DNA of 64,000 nt from Rhodoblastus sp963748385 (GCA_963748385.1 CAVVIQ010000012.1:372001-436000), one strand, 5' to 3'; numbered from the stretch's first letter, positions 26,375-35,844 are shown. Notes: generated from the letters alone by a model not told the origin. Translations and numbers: made by a program.

Positions 26375-26755
26375 TCAAGGCTCCGTGATCGTGCCGGAAC
26401 TGATGGCGACGGTCACGCCGGAAGTGAATGTCGTGGTCCCGACCGTGATGTCGGTCCCGCTCGTCCCGACCGTCAGGCCCGAAACCACAGTGTTGCCGGC
26501 GCTATCGCGCAATTCCGCGAGCGCCGCCGTCCCAGAATTCGAGATCGTCGCCGAGGGCGTTCCGTTCAGGGTCATGACGCCGGAAGCGACCGAAAAGCTT
26601 GGCTTCTGCAGTGTGATGGTCGCCAGCACGCCGGTCGAGCCGGACAAGGCCGAAGTCCCGATCGCCAGCAGCCCGTCGCCGGACCCGGCGTCGATCAGAT
26701 TGGCGCCGGCGGTGAGCCGGGCGTTTTTCGCGGCGGTGGAATATTCTACGGTCAT
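26375..26755 (-). CDS. Small Ser/Thr-rich phage protein of unknown function
   Basis: 126 residues, rich in Ser, Thr, Ala and Gly, with beta-repeat character (LATITLQKPSFSVASGVMTLNGTPSATISNSGTAALAELRDSAGNTVVSGLTV). It has no membrane segment. The next gene begins at once after it (2-base gap). Similar proteins occur beside tail-fibre genes in alphaproteobacterial phages. A structural role is likely, but no function is known to me. Confidence 0.55.
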   Translation of the reverse strand: MTVEYSTAAKNARLTAGANLIDAGSGDGLLAIGTSALSGSTGVLATITLQKPSFSVASGVMTLNGTPSATISNSGTAALAELRDSAGNTVVSGLTVGTSGTDITVGTTTFTSGVTVAISSGTITEP

Positions 26756-26765
26756 GGAAGGTTTC

Positions 26766-27626
26766 TCACGAGGTCGGCGGGTTGATCAGAAGGACTTGGA
26801 TCGAAAGCCGCACCTGGCCGCCGGTGAAGGCCGCGCCGGTTGAGGCGACCAGAATGTTCGTCGCCGAATAATTGCCGAAAGGCCCGACAATTCCGTAATT
26901 GGTCGAGCCCGCCGCGACGCCGAGTGAGCCGCCGAACTGCGTCGCGTCGCCGGACGTTCCGACATTGACCGCCGGCGCGCCGGTGATCGCCGTCAGGACG
27001 CGGTAGCCTACGCCAAGCACGATGCAACTGGCTGGGATCGGCGTTCCCGCCGTAACCGAGGTTCCCGAGGAAAGGGTAACGGTCTGTTCGATGGTTTGAA
27101 ACTTGATCGCCGAGCCGTTTGCGCCCTGGGCGACCTGTTGCAGGGCGTTGGAGCCGAGCGATTGGTCGATGACCGTCCATTTCCCCGCGCCATTGCTTTC
27201 GAGCGCCAGATAGCCGTAGGGCGTTGCAATCGACGCCGACGTCGCGCCGTCAATGGTGTCCGTCCCGCTTCGCGCAATCGTCAAGACATTCGTGGCCGAG
27301 CAGGCGCCGCTTTCATCGAAGATCGTCAGCGCCGTTCCGGTTGGGTACGAGGACGACGCGGGAAGCGTCACCGTGCGCGCCGCGGTCAGCGCCGTGTAGG
27401 CGATGCTCCGATCAGTCGCCAGAGCCGCATAGGCGGCGTCGGAAACGGCGGTCCGGGAGTTGGTGATGACTTCCGACAGCTTCGCCGCCGGCCAGCCGCC
27501 CGCGGTCGAGCCGTCATGAACCGTTACGCGGTTGTTGGTCGTGTCGACGATCAATTCGCCCTGGGCGCCGGTGTAGGCGGCGACGTTCGCCGCCGTGTCC
27601 CGGCGCCGTTTGACCTGAACGGACAT
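26766..27626 (-). CDS. Tail-fibre protein with Mtd-type N-terminal domain
   Basis: 286 residues. The N-terminus (MSVQVKRRRDTAANVAAYTGAQGELIVDTTNNRVTVHDGSTAGGW) matches the short trimerising domain found at the start of many phage tail fibres and of the major tropism determinant. The middle (TALTAARTVTLPASSSYPTGTALTIFDESG) and the C-terminus are beta-rich. No reverse transcriptase or template repeat is present, so it is not a diversity-generating target here. It follows the tail-tip gene by 15 bases. Confidence 0.68.
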   Translation of the reverse strand: MSVQVKRRRDTAANVAAYTGAQGELIVDTTNNRVTVHDGSTAGGWPAAKLSEVITNSRTAVSDAAYAALATDRSIAYTALTAARTVTLPASSSYPTGTALTIFDESGACSATNVLTIARSGTDTIDGATSASIATPYGYLALESNGAGKWTVIDQSLGSNALQQVAQGANGSAIKFQTIEQTVTLSSGTSVTAGTPIPASCIVLGVGYRVLTAITGAPAVNVGTSGDATQFGGSLGVAAGSTNYGIVGPFGNYSATNILVASTGAAFTGGQVRLSIQVLLINPPTS

Positions 27627-27641
27627 TCGATTTTCCTTGGA

Positions 27642-29774
27642 TTATGACGTGCAATTGCCGAGGTCGATGGTGGCGATGACGGCCGAGGTCACGGACCCGT
27701 AGTCGTCGGATTCCGAAATGGCGTCGCCGGCCACATGACCGAAGTCCATCGCCGTCCCGATCGCGAGAGCGGAAGCCACAGGCCCGAGCATCCCGGTTCC
27801 GGTGATCGTGTAGCTGTAGGCCGTGCAGGTCGAGAGGTCTTGCAGGCCGCCGCCGAAAATGTTGAACGACTGGAATTTCAGATAGATCGTCTGGCCGATC
27901 TCGGCGCTCGGGACCGGATATTTCAGGACCATGCAATCGAGCAGGCAGAAGGGAGCGCCCGAAGGAGCGCCGCTCGCGGCCAGGCCGGCCTGGCCGCGAT
28001 AAAGGCCGGTCAGGTTATATTGGCTGGCAGCCGCCAGCATCGCCGTCGTGTAGGAAAGATATTCCCCATCGACATAGCACATGGTCACGCCCTGGGCCGC
28101 CGCCGCCGCCGAAGTCGAGGACAGCGAGCCGCCGCTTTCCGTGAGATCGACGGCCAGCGTGTCCGTCATGTCAGGGTTGGCGCCGCCATAAGCCGGCAGA
28201 GCCGCCATAAGGGCGCCCTGCGTGGCCGCCCCGATGATTGTTTCAACTTGGGCGTAGGTCGTCCCGTCGAGCGAAGCCGAAACGATGCAGCCGCCCCAAG
28301 TCGGGTCGCCATCTTGCGGGGAGGCGCCGATCCAAAGCTCGACCGTGTTTCCGGTCAGGGACGGCGGCGGTTCGATAATCAACGGCGTGTTGACCGAATT
28401 CGGCGTGTTCGACGAGGTCGGCGCGCCATTGCTTGGAGTTTGGGCGGGATAGGCGACCGCCGTTGCGACGCCAGCCGGGAATTCCTCGGCCATGATCGTC
28501 AAGACGCCGGTGTCGTCTTCCTCGATGTCGGTGATCCGCACCGTCGCCGCGTTCAGCCCGATCGCCGAATCCGTCAGTTGAACCAGGTCCATCGGATCGA
28601 GCAGACAAAATTCCGGCCCGAGCTTGAATTTGTAAGTGTCCCGTATGTAAAGCGCGCGTTGCAGGATCAACTGGCCGGAGGCTTTCGCCATCGTGACATC
28701 GCAAATTTCATGCGCCGCGATGGTCGAGCCGACGCGAAGACCGAAGCGGTCGATCATCGACTGATCGAAGGTGGTTACCGGCCCCGTGTTATAGGCGTCG
28801 CTTCGCCCCCGGATTTCGAGGGCGAGCCAATTCGGGAGCGAATAGGGGTCGGCTCGCGTGACCAGGACCGGGTCTTCGCCGGGCGAATAAATGAAGTCGT
28901 CGTCGGTCAGGCTATAGAGCGGGGTGGTGTTCGGCGTGAAGGTCACGCTGTTCCCAGTGATCGCCGTATCGGCAAACGGGATGATCTTGAGCATCCCGTC
29001 CGACCAGATCGCCGTCGAATTGCTCAATTGCAGCCAGCGCGCGAGGACCGCGGACGCCTTTTCCCTGCTGTCCAGAACGGGCGAAAACGCAAGTCCCAGC
29101 GCCTTGCAATAGGTCTGGTATCCGTAGGTCGAATTATAGAGCGAATCCGAGGAAATGGACGCCGCCGGAAAGCCGACGCCGTATTGGCTGTTGGTCAGGA
29201 AGTCATAGATTATGTGCGCCAGGTCGGCGTCGATTCCATTGAATCCCGAGCCGGCCAGAACGCCATAGACTTCGAAATTGCTGGTGTTGATGCCTGCCGT
29301 CGGCCCGAGATACCAACTCGGGGCGCAGACATAGGCGGTGCCTGGATAGGTCAAAGCCTCAGTCGGATATTTCGCCGCGAGATAGGACCAGACGGCTTGC
29401 GGCGTGGTCCCATCGAAAAGGGAGAGCCCAAGCATTTCGAGGTTGAACGCGACCGGCGACGTTTGCCAGACCTTGCCGACGCCGGCAATCGGTCCCTCGC
29501 AAATCCCCATGATGATGTCGGCCGTATAGACATAATTCGGGCTTGAGCCGGTCTTGCCGGTCTTGCCGCCGCCGCCCTTGCCGCCGCCCTTGCCGCCACT
29601 CTCCACATGAGCCTGAAAATTCGCGTACCAGATGACATTCGGCGCGACGATGTTATGCCCATAGACGATCGGAACCGGGACCGCCGCCGACGTTCCTTGG
29701 ACTTGCAGGCCGAAATAGACGGTGTCCGTCGTTACGTTGGACCACCACGGCGACTGATATGAACTTCCCCCCAT
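27642..29774 (-). CDS. GTA gp15-like tail tip protein (lacking the TIM-barrel part)
   Basis: About 710 residues from ATG 29774 (MGGSSYQSPWWSN), whose A overlaps the stop of the NlpC gene. It contains the phage-tail fold found in the C-terminal two thirds of the host-specificity protein of gene transfer agents: VPIVYGHNIVAPNVIWYANFQ, a Gly/Lys linker (GGKGGGKGGGGKTGKTG), YTADIIMGICEGPIAGVGKVW, a long middle with FCLLDPMDLVQLTDSAIGL, and a beta C-terminus. The TIM-barrel normally fused to it is instead encoded at 31796-34285. It probably forms the tail tip hub. Confidence 0.78.
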   Translation of the reverse strand: MGGSSYQSPWWSNVTTDTVYFGLQVQGTSAAVPVPIVYGHNIVAPNVIWYANFQAHVESGGKGGGKGGGGKTGKTGSSPNYVYTADIIMGICEGPIAGVGKVWQTSPVAFNLEMLGLSLFDGTTPQAVWSYLAAKYPTEALTYPGTAYVCAPSWYLGPTAGINTSNFEVYGVLAGSGFNGIDADLAHIIYDFLTNSQYGVGFPAASISSDSLYNSTYGYQTYCKALGLAFSPVLDSREKASAVLARWLQLSNSTAIWSDGMLKIIPFADTAITGNSVTFTPNTTPLYSLTDDDFIYSPGEDPVLVTRADPYSLPNWLALEIRGRSDAYNTGPVTTFDQSMIDRFGLRVGSTIAAHEICDVTMAKASGQLILQRALYIRDTYKFKLGPEFCLLDPMDLVQLTDSAIGLNAATVRITDIEEDDTGVLTIMAEEFPAGVATAVAYPAQTPSNGAPTSSNTPNSVNTPLIIEPPPSLTGNTVELWIGASPQDGDPTWGGCIVSASLDGTTYAQVETIIGAATQGALMAALPAYGGANPDMTDTLAVDLTESGGSLSSTSAAAAAQGVTMCYVDGEYLSYTTAMLAAASQYNLTGLYRGQAGLAASGAPSGAPFCLLDCMVLKYPVPSAEIGQTIYLKFQSFNIFGGGLQDLSTCTAYSYTITGTGMLGPVASALAIGTAMDFGHVAGDAISESDDYGSVTSAVIATIDLGNCTS

Positions 29775-30274
29775 CAGACTTCGCCCCCGGCGCCCCAGAT
29801 CGAGAAGAAGCGGATTTTGCGCATGGGCTTGGTCAGATCGCCGTTCTGGCCGAGCCTTTCTTCGACGACGCACCGCGCCAAGACCCAGGAGTGGACAAGC
29901 GTCACCGGGTTGAGGCCGGTAATGACGCCGCCGTGCGAGTAAACGCGCCCATAGCGGAAAATGACGATGTCGCCGGGCTGCGGCGTCTCAACCTCGACGC
30001 AATTGGCCTTGATCCACCCAAGATATTTTTCCTCGTCGTTGTGCATCATCCAGTCGGGCGGATAGGGGCGCGGGTCGAAAGGCGGCACAAGCCCAAGATC
30101 GACGAAAACGCGGACGATCAGCATTCCGCAATCGACGCCGGCGCCTCGTATGTCGCCATTGTCATGGTACGGCGTACCGAGCCACCGCCGCGCCTCGGCG
30201 ACGACCGCCGCGCGTTGCGCCCCTTCACCTTCGGGGGCGATTGGAAACATTTTGGCGTCTGCGGCGAGCGTCAT
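29774..30274 (-). CDS. NlpC/P60-type tail peptidase (GTA gp14-like)
   Basis: 166 residues from ATG 30274. The motifs are ARRWLGTPYHDNGDIRGAGVDCGMLIVRVF (catalytic Cys in VDCGM) and PQPGDIVIFRYGRVYSHGGVI (catalytic His in YSHGGVI), typical of the phage cell-wall peptidase at the tail tip that opens the peptidoglycan during injection. Order gp13-gp14-gp15 is as in GTA clusters. An internal ATG at 30250 is possible but the upstream one sits nearer the end of the preceding gene. Confidence 0.88.
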   Translation of the reverse strand: MTLAADAKMFPIAPEGEGAQRAAVVAEARRWLGTPYHDNGDIRGAGVDCGMLIVRVFVDLGLVPPFDPRPYPPDWMMHNDEEKYLGWIKANCVEVETPQPGDIVIFRYGRVYSHGGVITGLNPVTLVHSWVLARCVVEERLGQNGDLTKPMRKIRFFSIWGAGGEV

Positions 30275-30297
30275 TTGCCTTTGCCCTGCCCCTGAAT

Positions 30298-31197
30298 TCA
30301 GTTTGCGGAGAGCGGCCCCGTCATGACCTGGGGCGGCGGGACATAGGGATAGCCCCGGAAATTCGACAGATTGCTGAACTGATTTTTGCACGTCGCCATC
30401 GTGTGATCGCAGCCCTGCGCCGCCGTGAACGCATCGCCCGCCGCCGGGACATTCGGCAGCGGATAGATCAGCGTCAGCCCGGTTGAATCGGCCTCCTTGA
30501 TCGTCGCCACGACGCCGGAATTGGCGCCCGAGGTGAAGGTTATGAACCCCTGGGTGTAAGACGCCGAAGCCGATGACCAGGGAACCCTTGTATTCGTCGC
30601 CCTGGAGCCGACTGTCCCGCTCGCCGAATAAGTCCCTTGAGCAAGGCCACATCCGGAATCGTAAAGAACATGGGTGCAATCCGGCGCCCAGAGCCGGCGC
30701 GGCATGTCGATGTCGAGGAAAACCGTGTCGGCGGCGACGGTCGCGGTCGCGGTCGTGCGCCCGATGTCGTCAATCGTAGCGACGCGGCCCTTGAACATGA
30801 TAACCGCGCCAATCGGGACCAGTGAGCCGCCCGTTGTCGCCCAGGACGAGAAAAACGCCTTCTCGCGCTGGATGACCGCGCCATCAAAGGCGCCCTGCTG
30901 CAAAGCCTGCAAGAAGGGGATGCCGCCGAGCGTGTCGGTCGAGCGCGCGGAAATCACGATTTTCTGCTGGTCGACATTCACGCCGAGCGAGCCCTTATAG
31001 CGCAGGCCCGAGACAAGGACCGACGAGGCCGAATAGACGTAGCCGTTCCAGGCGACCGGCAAGTCCAGGTCGGCGTAGGTGAGGATGGTTCCGTTCGCGA
31101 GCCAGATGGTGAACAGGTCGCCGGCTTGCAGCGGCGCGTCGGAGGTCGGACGCAGCCCGTTCAAATAGGTGACGAGCGCGGAGGTCGCAGACTTCAC
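30298..31197 (-). CDS. DUF2163 tail protein (GTA gp13-like)
   Basis: 299 residues from GTG 31197, which overlaps the stop of the preceding gene (GTGA) and has AGGAG seven bases before. The sequence shows the DUF2163/BR0599 pattern: LFTIWLANGTILTYADLDLPVAWNGYVY, a middle with AVIMFKGRVATIDDIGR, and the conserved Cys-rich end (LWAPDCTHVLYDSGCGL; GCDHTMATCKNQFSNLSNFRGYPYVPPP). It belongs to the tail tip hub. Order and neighbours are those of gene transfer agents. Confidence 0.87.
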   Translation of the reverse strand: MKSATSALVTYLNGLRPTSDAPLQAGDLFTIWLANGTILTYADLDLPVAWNGYVYSASSVLVSGLRYKGSLGVNVDQQKIVISARSTDTLGGIPFLQALQQGAFDGAVIQREKAFFSSWATTGGSLVPIGAVIMFKGRVATIDDIGRTTATATVAADTVFLDIDMPRRLWAPDCTHVLYDSGCGLAQGTYSASGTVGSRATNTRVPWSSASASYTQGFITFTSGANSGVVATIKEADSTGLTLIYPLPNVPAAGDAFTAAQGCDHTMATCKNQFSNLSNFRGYPYVPPPQVMTGPLSAN

Positions 31198-31799
31198 CGG
31201 ATGCTCCTGAATTTCACGCTCTTGTTTTGCCAAAGCCCTGACATGATTTCCTCGAAGTCCAGCTGGTCGTCGAGGAAACGGCATTGGAAGGCGTAAGTCC
31301 CCGTCCAGGCGATCGCGGCGCCCGAGGCCGGGGCGGTCGAGAAAGTGATCGTGTTTGGGGCGGTGAAGATGTAGGCGCTCGTTGAAACGCCATTGACGGT
31401 GACGCTCGAAATCGCGGTCGCATAAGAAACCGGCTCATAATAGCCGCCGATCGCGCGCCCGAGCGTGAAGGTCACCGTCGAGCCGTCGCCGATCCCGATG
31501 ACCTGACCGCTGACCGAGTTATCGCTTGGATCGACATAAAGAAACGTGTTCAACCGGCCTTGCGTGGTCAGGAAGAAGCCCATCAGCGTTTGCAGCGATT
31601 GGGTTTGCAGCCCGACGAAGGCGCCCGCCGAATCGATGCCGTCGAAAGTCAACTCGAATTCATAGAGCGCATGTGCGTAAAGGCCGGCGCGGACCTCGCG
31701 GCCCGAGACATGCGCGGCGACGCGGGTCGAAAACAGCGGCTTCTTGTGGACGCTCCAACCTTGGCCGGGGAGCGCCGGGAAAGTCGGCGGCGCGCTCAT
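31194..31799 (-). CDS. DUF2460 tail protein (GTA gp12-like)
   Basis: 201 residues. The DUF2460 features are visible: FPALPGQGWSVHKKPLFSTRVAAHVSGREVRAGLYAHALYEFELTFDG, a helical MGFFLTTQGRLNTFLYVDP and a beta end with IAWTGTYAFQCRFLDDQLDFEEIMSGLWQNKSVKFRSIR. It is the distal tail protein equivalent in GTA-like particles. Its ATG overlaps the stop of the upstream gene (ATGA). That upstream gene carries a second DUF2460 domain, so this domain is present twice. Confidence 0.87.
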   Translation of the reverse strand: MSAPPTFPALPGQGWSVHKKPLFSTRVAAHVSGREVRAGLYAHALYEFELTFDGIDSAGAFVGLQTQSLQTLMGFFLTTQGRLNTFLYVDPSDNSVSGQVIGIGDGSTVTFTLGRAIGGYYEPVSYATAISSVTVNGVSTSAYIFTAPNTITFSTAPASGAAIAWTGTYAFQCRFLDDQLDFEEIMSGLWQNKSVKFRSIR

Positions 31800-34285
31800 G
31801 CCCGCACCGTTTCAAGACGGATCGCAGCAGCCTGCCAAATTCCCGACATGAACTGCTCCAAATCTTCGGTGTCGTCGACGAAACGCGCCAGATGCGCGGC
31901 CGTGAAATCGACCGCCAGCGCCGCGCCTGCGGCCGGAGCTGAAACGAACGTGATCGTCGCCGGCAGGATCGAAACGCTGTAGGCGCTCGCCGGTTGCGCG
32001 ACCCCGCTGATAGAGACGGTCGGCGCGCCGAAAAGCGCCTGGACGCGCTCGAGATAGCCGCCGAGCGTTCGCGTCAGGATAAAGGCTGTCGTCGTCCCGT
32101 CGCCTGTTCCGAGCGGCGCGCCGGCATAGACGCCGAGCCCGCCAGGCGGCGCGAACAGGAAGGGGGTCGCCTGCCCCGCGGCCTCCTCGATGAAGGTCAG
32201 AAGTTGCTGCAACTCCGAGTAGGGCGCCGCCGAGCGTAGAATATCGAACGTCAGTTCGATGTCCCACAGCGGCGAGATAAAGGCCCCGGCGCGCGTCTCC
32301 CGGCCCGAAACCTTGGCCGAGGCCCGCGTCTGGAAACGTGGCTTGTAGTGCACGCTCCAACCCTCGCCGAGAAGGGTCGGGAAAGTCGGATAGGAGCCCG
32401 GGCCCGGCGGCGCGTCCGGCGTGGGGATCGCGACATAGGGCCCCTTGCCGCCGATCCAGTTCCCCGCCGGCCAATTGCCCGTGTCGCCCCACACGCTCGA
32501 ATCGAGCGGGAAGGTCGGGAACGGCCGAGCGTCCCAATTCCAGGCGCAACAGAACGGCGTCAGGACCATCGGGCCGGATGAGGCGGTCGGGACGTTGGCC
32601 GCGTTCGACCAATAATCGTAAATCGTTTGCAGCCCGAGGTCCGCGAGGAAATCGTCGCGGCGCGGCGTCCATGTCTCGCCGTCCGAGGAATTCCAGACCG
32701 ACCAGAAAGGCGTTTCGCTCTCGGTCGATTTCGGGTCGAAGAAGACGTTCGGCTGATTGGTGCAGCGATCGACCGTTGCGAACCCGTATTCGGCGAAGAT
32801 GATCGGCTTCATCTGCGCCGTCCATTGTGTCGTCGGCCCCTGCGGAACCCAACCGGAGCCCACGTCATAGACGGCCTGGTGGGTGTTGTTCCACCACCAC
32901 CGAAACTGTTTCCGGCCCAAAAGCTGCTGATTCGCGGAATAGGCGTTGCGGCTCTGCGTCAGCCGGTCGCCTTCCGGCAGGCTGACCATGAGGCCCGAAC
33001 CGTTCGGGTCGAGTCCGCGCCCGTCATTGTTCGAATCGTTGTAATACCAGTCGAATTGCTCGCCGCCTTCGATGTTCCCGGCCAGATAGGCTTCCGAATA
33101 GAGCGTCGGCGACCCGGAAAGCCCGAGGCCGCTCATGGTTGCGCTCGAGGGCGGCCATGCCGTCGGCGCGGACTCTGTCCAGTTCACGCAATCGAGGCCG
33201 CCGATTCCAGTCGTCCAGTCGGAAAGCGGCAGATAATTGTCGAACGAAACCACGTCGATATTCGCCGAGGCGAACAGGGAATCGAGATGCGGCCATTGGC
33301 CGTTTTCGCCCGGATGCTGCCAGCCGTTCCAGCTCGACCAGTCCGGCGAATAAGCGATCAGGTTTTTCCATGTCGTCAGGTTCTTGGTCAGGCCGGCGCC
33401 GTCGAAGACCGAGCGAACATCGCTTGCAAGCTGCGTCAGACCGGCGACGAAGGGATAATCCCAGGTCGCGTGGCCGTTGGCGTCGGTCCCCCCGGCCACG
33501 GTCCAAGAGGGACCGCGGATGATTTCGAGGCCGCGCAATTCCGAGCCGAGCAGGAACAGATCGACGCCGCCCGCGATCACGCAAAGATTGGCGTAATGCA
33601 GAATGAAGCGTCGATAGGTGTAATCGGTCGGCGATCCGGAATAGTCCACCGTCAGGTTGGTGGTGTCACGGGTGAATTGCGAGGTTGAGGCCGAGCCGAG
33701 GAAGGAATCGACGGCGGAGGTCGCCGCGCTCGACAGGTCGGAGGAAAGCCCGATGCGACCGCGCCAGGGCTTGCCCGTCGCGTCCATCAGAATGAACGGA
33801 TAGAAGATCACGCGAAAGCCGCGTGATTTGAGGTCTTCGATGCAGCGGACGACGCTTTGGTCCGACGGCGTGCCGCCGTAGGTATAACTGCCGTCCGTCT
33901 GCGAGATCGGGATCAGGCCGGAGGACGACTGCGTGAGGCTTGAGCATTGCCAGTTGGCGGACGCCCAGGCCGAGCCGTTCCAGCTTTCGAATTCGCCGTG
34001 GATATAGGTTGTCGAAGGATAAATCTGGCAGGACGCCGCATCGGTCGAATTGCCGAACCAGGAGACGACCAGCGCGACCGTCGTGCATTCCGGGTGCGCG
34101 GCCCGCAACTGGTCGAGCGCATAGGAATAGTCAGTCGTGGTCCCGCCCGGCGCGTAATAGGTATTGATCGGGGCGATCGGTTGATAGCTGCTTCCCGAAA
34201 TCCAGCGCGCGCCTTGCGCCGGGACGGTGTCATAGGTGAATTCGCCCGTCGCCGGGAGAAGGCAGACGCCGAAAACCCGAGCCAT
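31796..34285 (-). CDS. TIM-barrel GTA-type tail protein fused to a DUF2460 domain
   Basis: 829 residues in two parts. Residues 1-620 match the TIM-barrel (GTA_TIM) module of GTA gp15: YSYALDQLRAAHPECTTVALVVSWFGNSTDAASC, LKSRGFRVIFYPFILMDATGKPWRGRI, GVDLFLLGSELRGLEII, IAYSPDWSSWNGW, DVVSFDNYLPLSDW, KPIIFAEYGF. Residues 630-829 are a DUF2460 domain (YPTFPTLLGEGWSVHYKPRFQTRASAKVSGRETRAGAF). In known GTA clusters the TIM barrel is inside gp15. The fusion and position next to the tape measure are unusual. Confidence 0.82.
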   Translation of the reverse strand: MARVFGVCLLPATGEFTYDTVPAQGARWISGSSYQPIAPINTYYAPGGTTTDYSYALDQLRAAHPECTTVALVVSWFGNSTDAASCQIYPSTTYIHGEFESWNGSAWASANWQCSSLTQSSSGLIPISQTDGSYTYGGTPSDQSVVRCIEDLKSRGFRVIFYPFILMDATGKPWRGRIGLSSDLSSAATSAVDSFLGSASTSQFTRDTTNLTVDYSGSPTDYTYRRFILHYANLCVIAGGVDLFLLGSELRGLEIIRGPSWTVAGGTDANGHATWDYPFVAGLTQLASDVRSVFDGAGLTKNLTTWKNLIAYSPDWSSWNGWQHPGENGQWPHLDSLFASANIDVVSFDNYLPLSDWTTGIGGLDCVNWTESAPTAWPPSSATMSGLGLSGSPTLYSEAYLAGNIEGGEQFDWYYNDSNNDGRGLDPNGSGLMVSLPEGDRLTQSRNAYSANQQLLGRKQFRWWWNNTHQAVYDVGSGWVPQGPTTQWTAQMKPIIFAEYGFATVDRCTNQPNVFFDPKSTESETPFWSVWNSSDGETWTPRRDDFLADLGLQTIYDYWSNAANVPTASSGPMVLTPFCCAWNWDARPFPTFPLDSSVWGDTGNWPAGNWIGGKGPYVAIPTPDAPPGPGSYPTFPTLLGEGWSVHYKPRFQTRASAKVSGRETRAGAFISPLWDIELTFDILRSAAPYSELQQLLTFIEEAAGQATPFLFAPPGGLGVYAGAPLGTGDGTTTAFILTRTLGGYLERVQALFGAPTVSISGVAQPASAYSVSILPATITFVSAPAAGAALAVDFTAAHLARFVDDTEDLEQFMSGIWQAAAIRLETVRA

Positions 34286-34288
34286 GCG

Positions 34289-35563
34289 TCAAGTCGTCGC
34301 CATGCGGCGAAGCCCCAGATGATCGCCGTTTCTCATGGCCTGGTTCAGCGCGCCCATGATCTGGCGCGAATTGTTGGACATCCAGTTCTTGACCGAATGG
34401 GCGTCGAGGGCGTTGACATTCAAATGGACATGCGAATCGCCACCCGAACCCGCGCCGGTCGCGCCGCCGTTGGCCGCGTTCGACAGCATAGAACGGAAAG
34501 CGCCGGCCTCAGCCGCCGGCATGACCATTTCGTTGCGGTGGACCATGGCGATCTGATCCTGGTCGATCTGCCAGGCGCCGATGTCGAAGGCGGCGAAGGA
34601 CAGGACCGCGCCCTCGGTCGCGGCGCCCGCGCCCACGGCGGCGGGACCAATGAAGGGCGCCATGAAGGCCGTCACGCCCGCCGCCGCCTGCCCGGCGTCA
34701 ACCGTGATCGCCTTGACCGCATTGGCGATGACCTGGGCAATTCCGCTCGCCGCCTCGCCGCCCGCTATGCTCTCGCGCGCCGAGGCCCCGGCCAGCGCGG
34801 CGGCCGTCTTCTGGCCTTCGGCGCTCTGCGACAGGACAACTTGCGCGATCAAGGACTTGGCCCAGTTGGCGACGATGTCGACGCCCATCTGAATAAATTT
34901 TTGCAGCACCGTGTCCGCGAGTTTGAGCATCGCCTGTTGGAAGGTTTCTTTCTTCTCGATCATCTGCATGACGCCGGACGAAAACGACGACGCCACCGAA
35001 TCCACGACGTGGTCCATTGGTCCGACGATTTGTTGGACCGACTGCAACATGATCTTCTGGCTTTGCAGCGCATATTTCGTGTCGAGCGCCAGCATTCGGT
35101 TCACGATGTCCTGGCGCTGACTCACGCTCAGATCACCGAGTTGCAACTCCTTTTCGAGCAGCGCGCGCTCCGCCGAATATTCATGATCGAGCGCCGATTG
35201 CGTCGCCGCCAAACGTTCGTCCGCGCTCAGGATTTTCAGCTTGGTCAATTCACCGTAGAGGGATTTCTTTTCCGCAAAGGCGCTGCGCTCGGCAGCGATT
35301 TCGCCCCTGATCGTCGCGAGACTCACCTGCGCGGCGTCCTGCTGCGAGGCGCCCGCTTCGCGCGACGCGTCTCCCACTTTCGCCAGCGCGCTGGAGGCGC
35401 TTGCTCCAAAGGACGAAAAAGTCTGCGATGTCTTGCCAATGCTGGCGGCGACCTGATCGACTCCGGTCGGCAGCGTCTTGAGAGCCGTCGAAACGCTTGC
35501 GACGCCGTCGAGAAAATCGGAAGCGTCGGCGCCAAGGAAAATCGTAACGTTGGAATCGGCCAT
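34289..35563 (-). CDS. Short tape-measure-like tail protein
   Basis: 424 residues. Helical coiled-coil middle (TIRGEIAAERSAFAEKKSLYGELTKLKILSADERLAATQSALDHEYSAERALLEKELQ), a hydrophobic Ala/Gly segment (AAAGVTAFMAPFIGPAAVGAGAATEGAVLSFAAF), and a C-terminal part common to tape measure proteins (MVHRNEMVMPAAEAGAFRSM; HVHLNVNALDAHSVKNWM). It lies between the chaperones and the tail tip genes. Its small size would imply a short tail, as in GTA particles; that is inference from the length rule. Confidence 0.75.
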   Translation of the reverse strand: MADSNVTIFLGADASDFLDGVASVSTALKTLPTGVDQVAASIGKTSQTFSSFGASASSALAKVGDASREAGASQQDAAQVSLATIRGEIAAERSAFAEKKSLYGELTKLKILSADERLAATQSALDHEYSAERALLEKELQLGDLSVSQRQDIVNRMLALDTKYALQSQKIMLQSVQQIVGPMDHVVDSVASSFSSGVMQMIEKKETFQQAMLKLADTVLQKFIQMGVDIVANWAKSLIAQVVLSQSAEGQKTAAALAGASARESIAGGEAASGIAQVIANAVKAITVDAGQAAAGVTAFMAPFIGPAAVGAGAATEGAVLSFAAFDIGAWQIDQDQIAMVHRNEMVMPAAEAGAFRSMLSNAANGGATGAGSGGDSHVHLNVNALDAHSVKNWMSNNSRQIMGALNQAMRNGDHLGLRRMATT

Positions 35564-35587
35564 GTCGCCTCCCTTCGCGCGGCGCCG

Positions 35588-35797
35588 TCAAATCCGTCCG
35601 GACGGGAAAAGTCCCCGCAAGGTCGCGACCGCCCCATGCATCGCGCGGCGCTTCGGCTCCCAGACGCCGAGCCCAGCCGCGATCACCGCGAGCAGGGCCG
35701 ACGGCGGCGGATTTTCCCGCCAATATTGGTGTCGGGCGACGATCCGGGGGATCGTCAGCTCGTTTTCCAGCGCGTCGGTCCAGGCTTCGCCCGACAT
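35588..35797 (-). CDS. Tail assembly chaperone, second part (GTA gp10.1-like)
   Basis: 69 residues from ATG 35797 (MSGEAWTDALENELTIPRIVARHQYWRENPPPS). The open frame continues upstream without ATG as ...GIDDPDFDRIVAQYCQ to the end of the previous gene, so it could be made as a fusion through a -1 frameshift at the run of five G near 35850. The pattern fits the T-part of siphoviral tail chaperones, located between the G-part and the tape measure. Confidence 0.65.
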   Translation of the reverse strand: MSGEAWTDALENELTIPRIVARHQYWRENPPPSALLAVIAAGLGVWEPKRRAMHGAVATLRGLFPSGRI

Positions 35798-35844
35798 CTG
35801 GCAATATTGGGCGACGATCCGATCGAAATCGGGATCGTCGATTC

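Noticed and set aside
26766..27626. Diversity-generating retroelement target, because of the Mtd-type N-terminus
   Set aside because: No reverse transcriptase, template repeat or accessory gene in the window, and the C-terminus shows no variable-repeat pattern.
27735..29546. 603-codon plus-strand frame over the gp15-like gene
   Set aside because: Antisense shadow with Arg/Asp-rich composition and no domain pattern.
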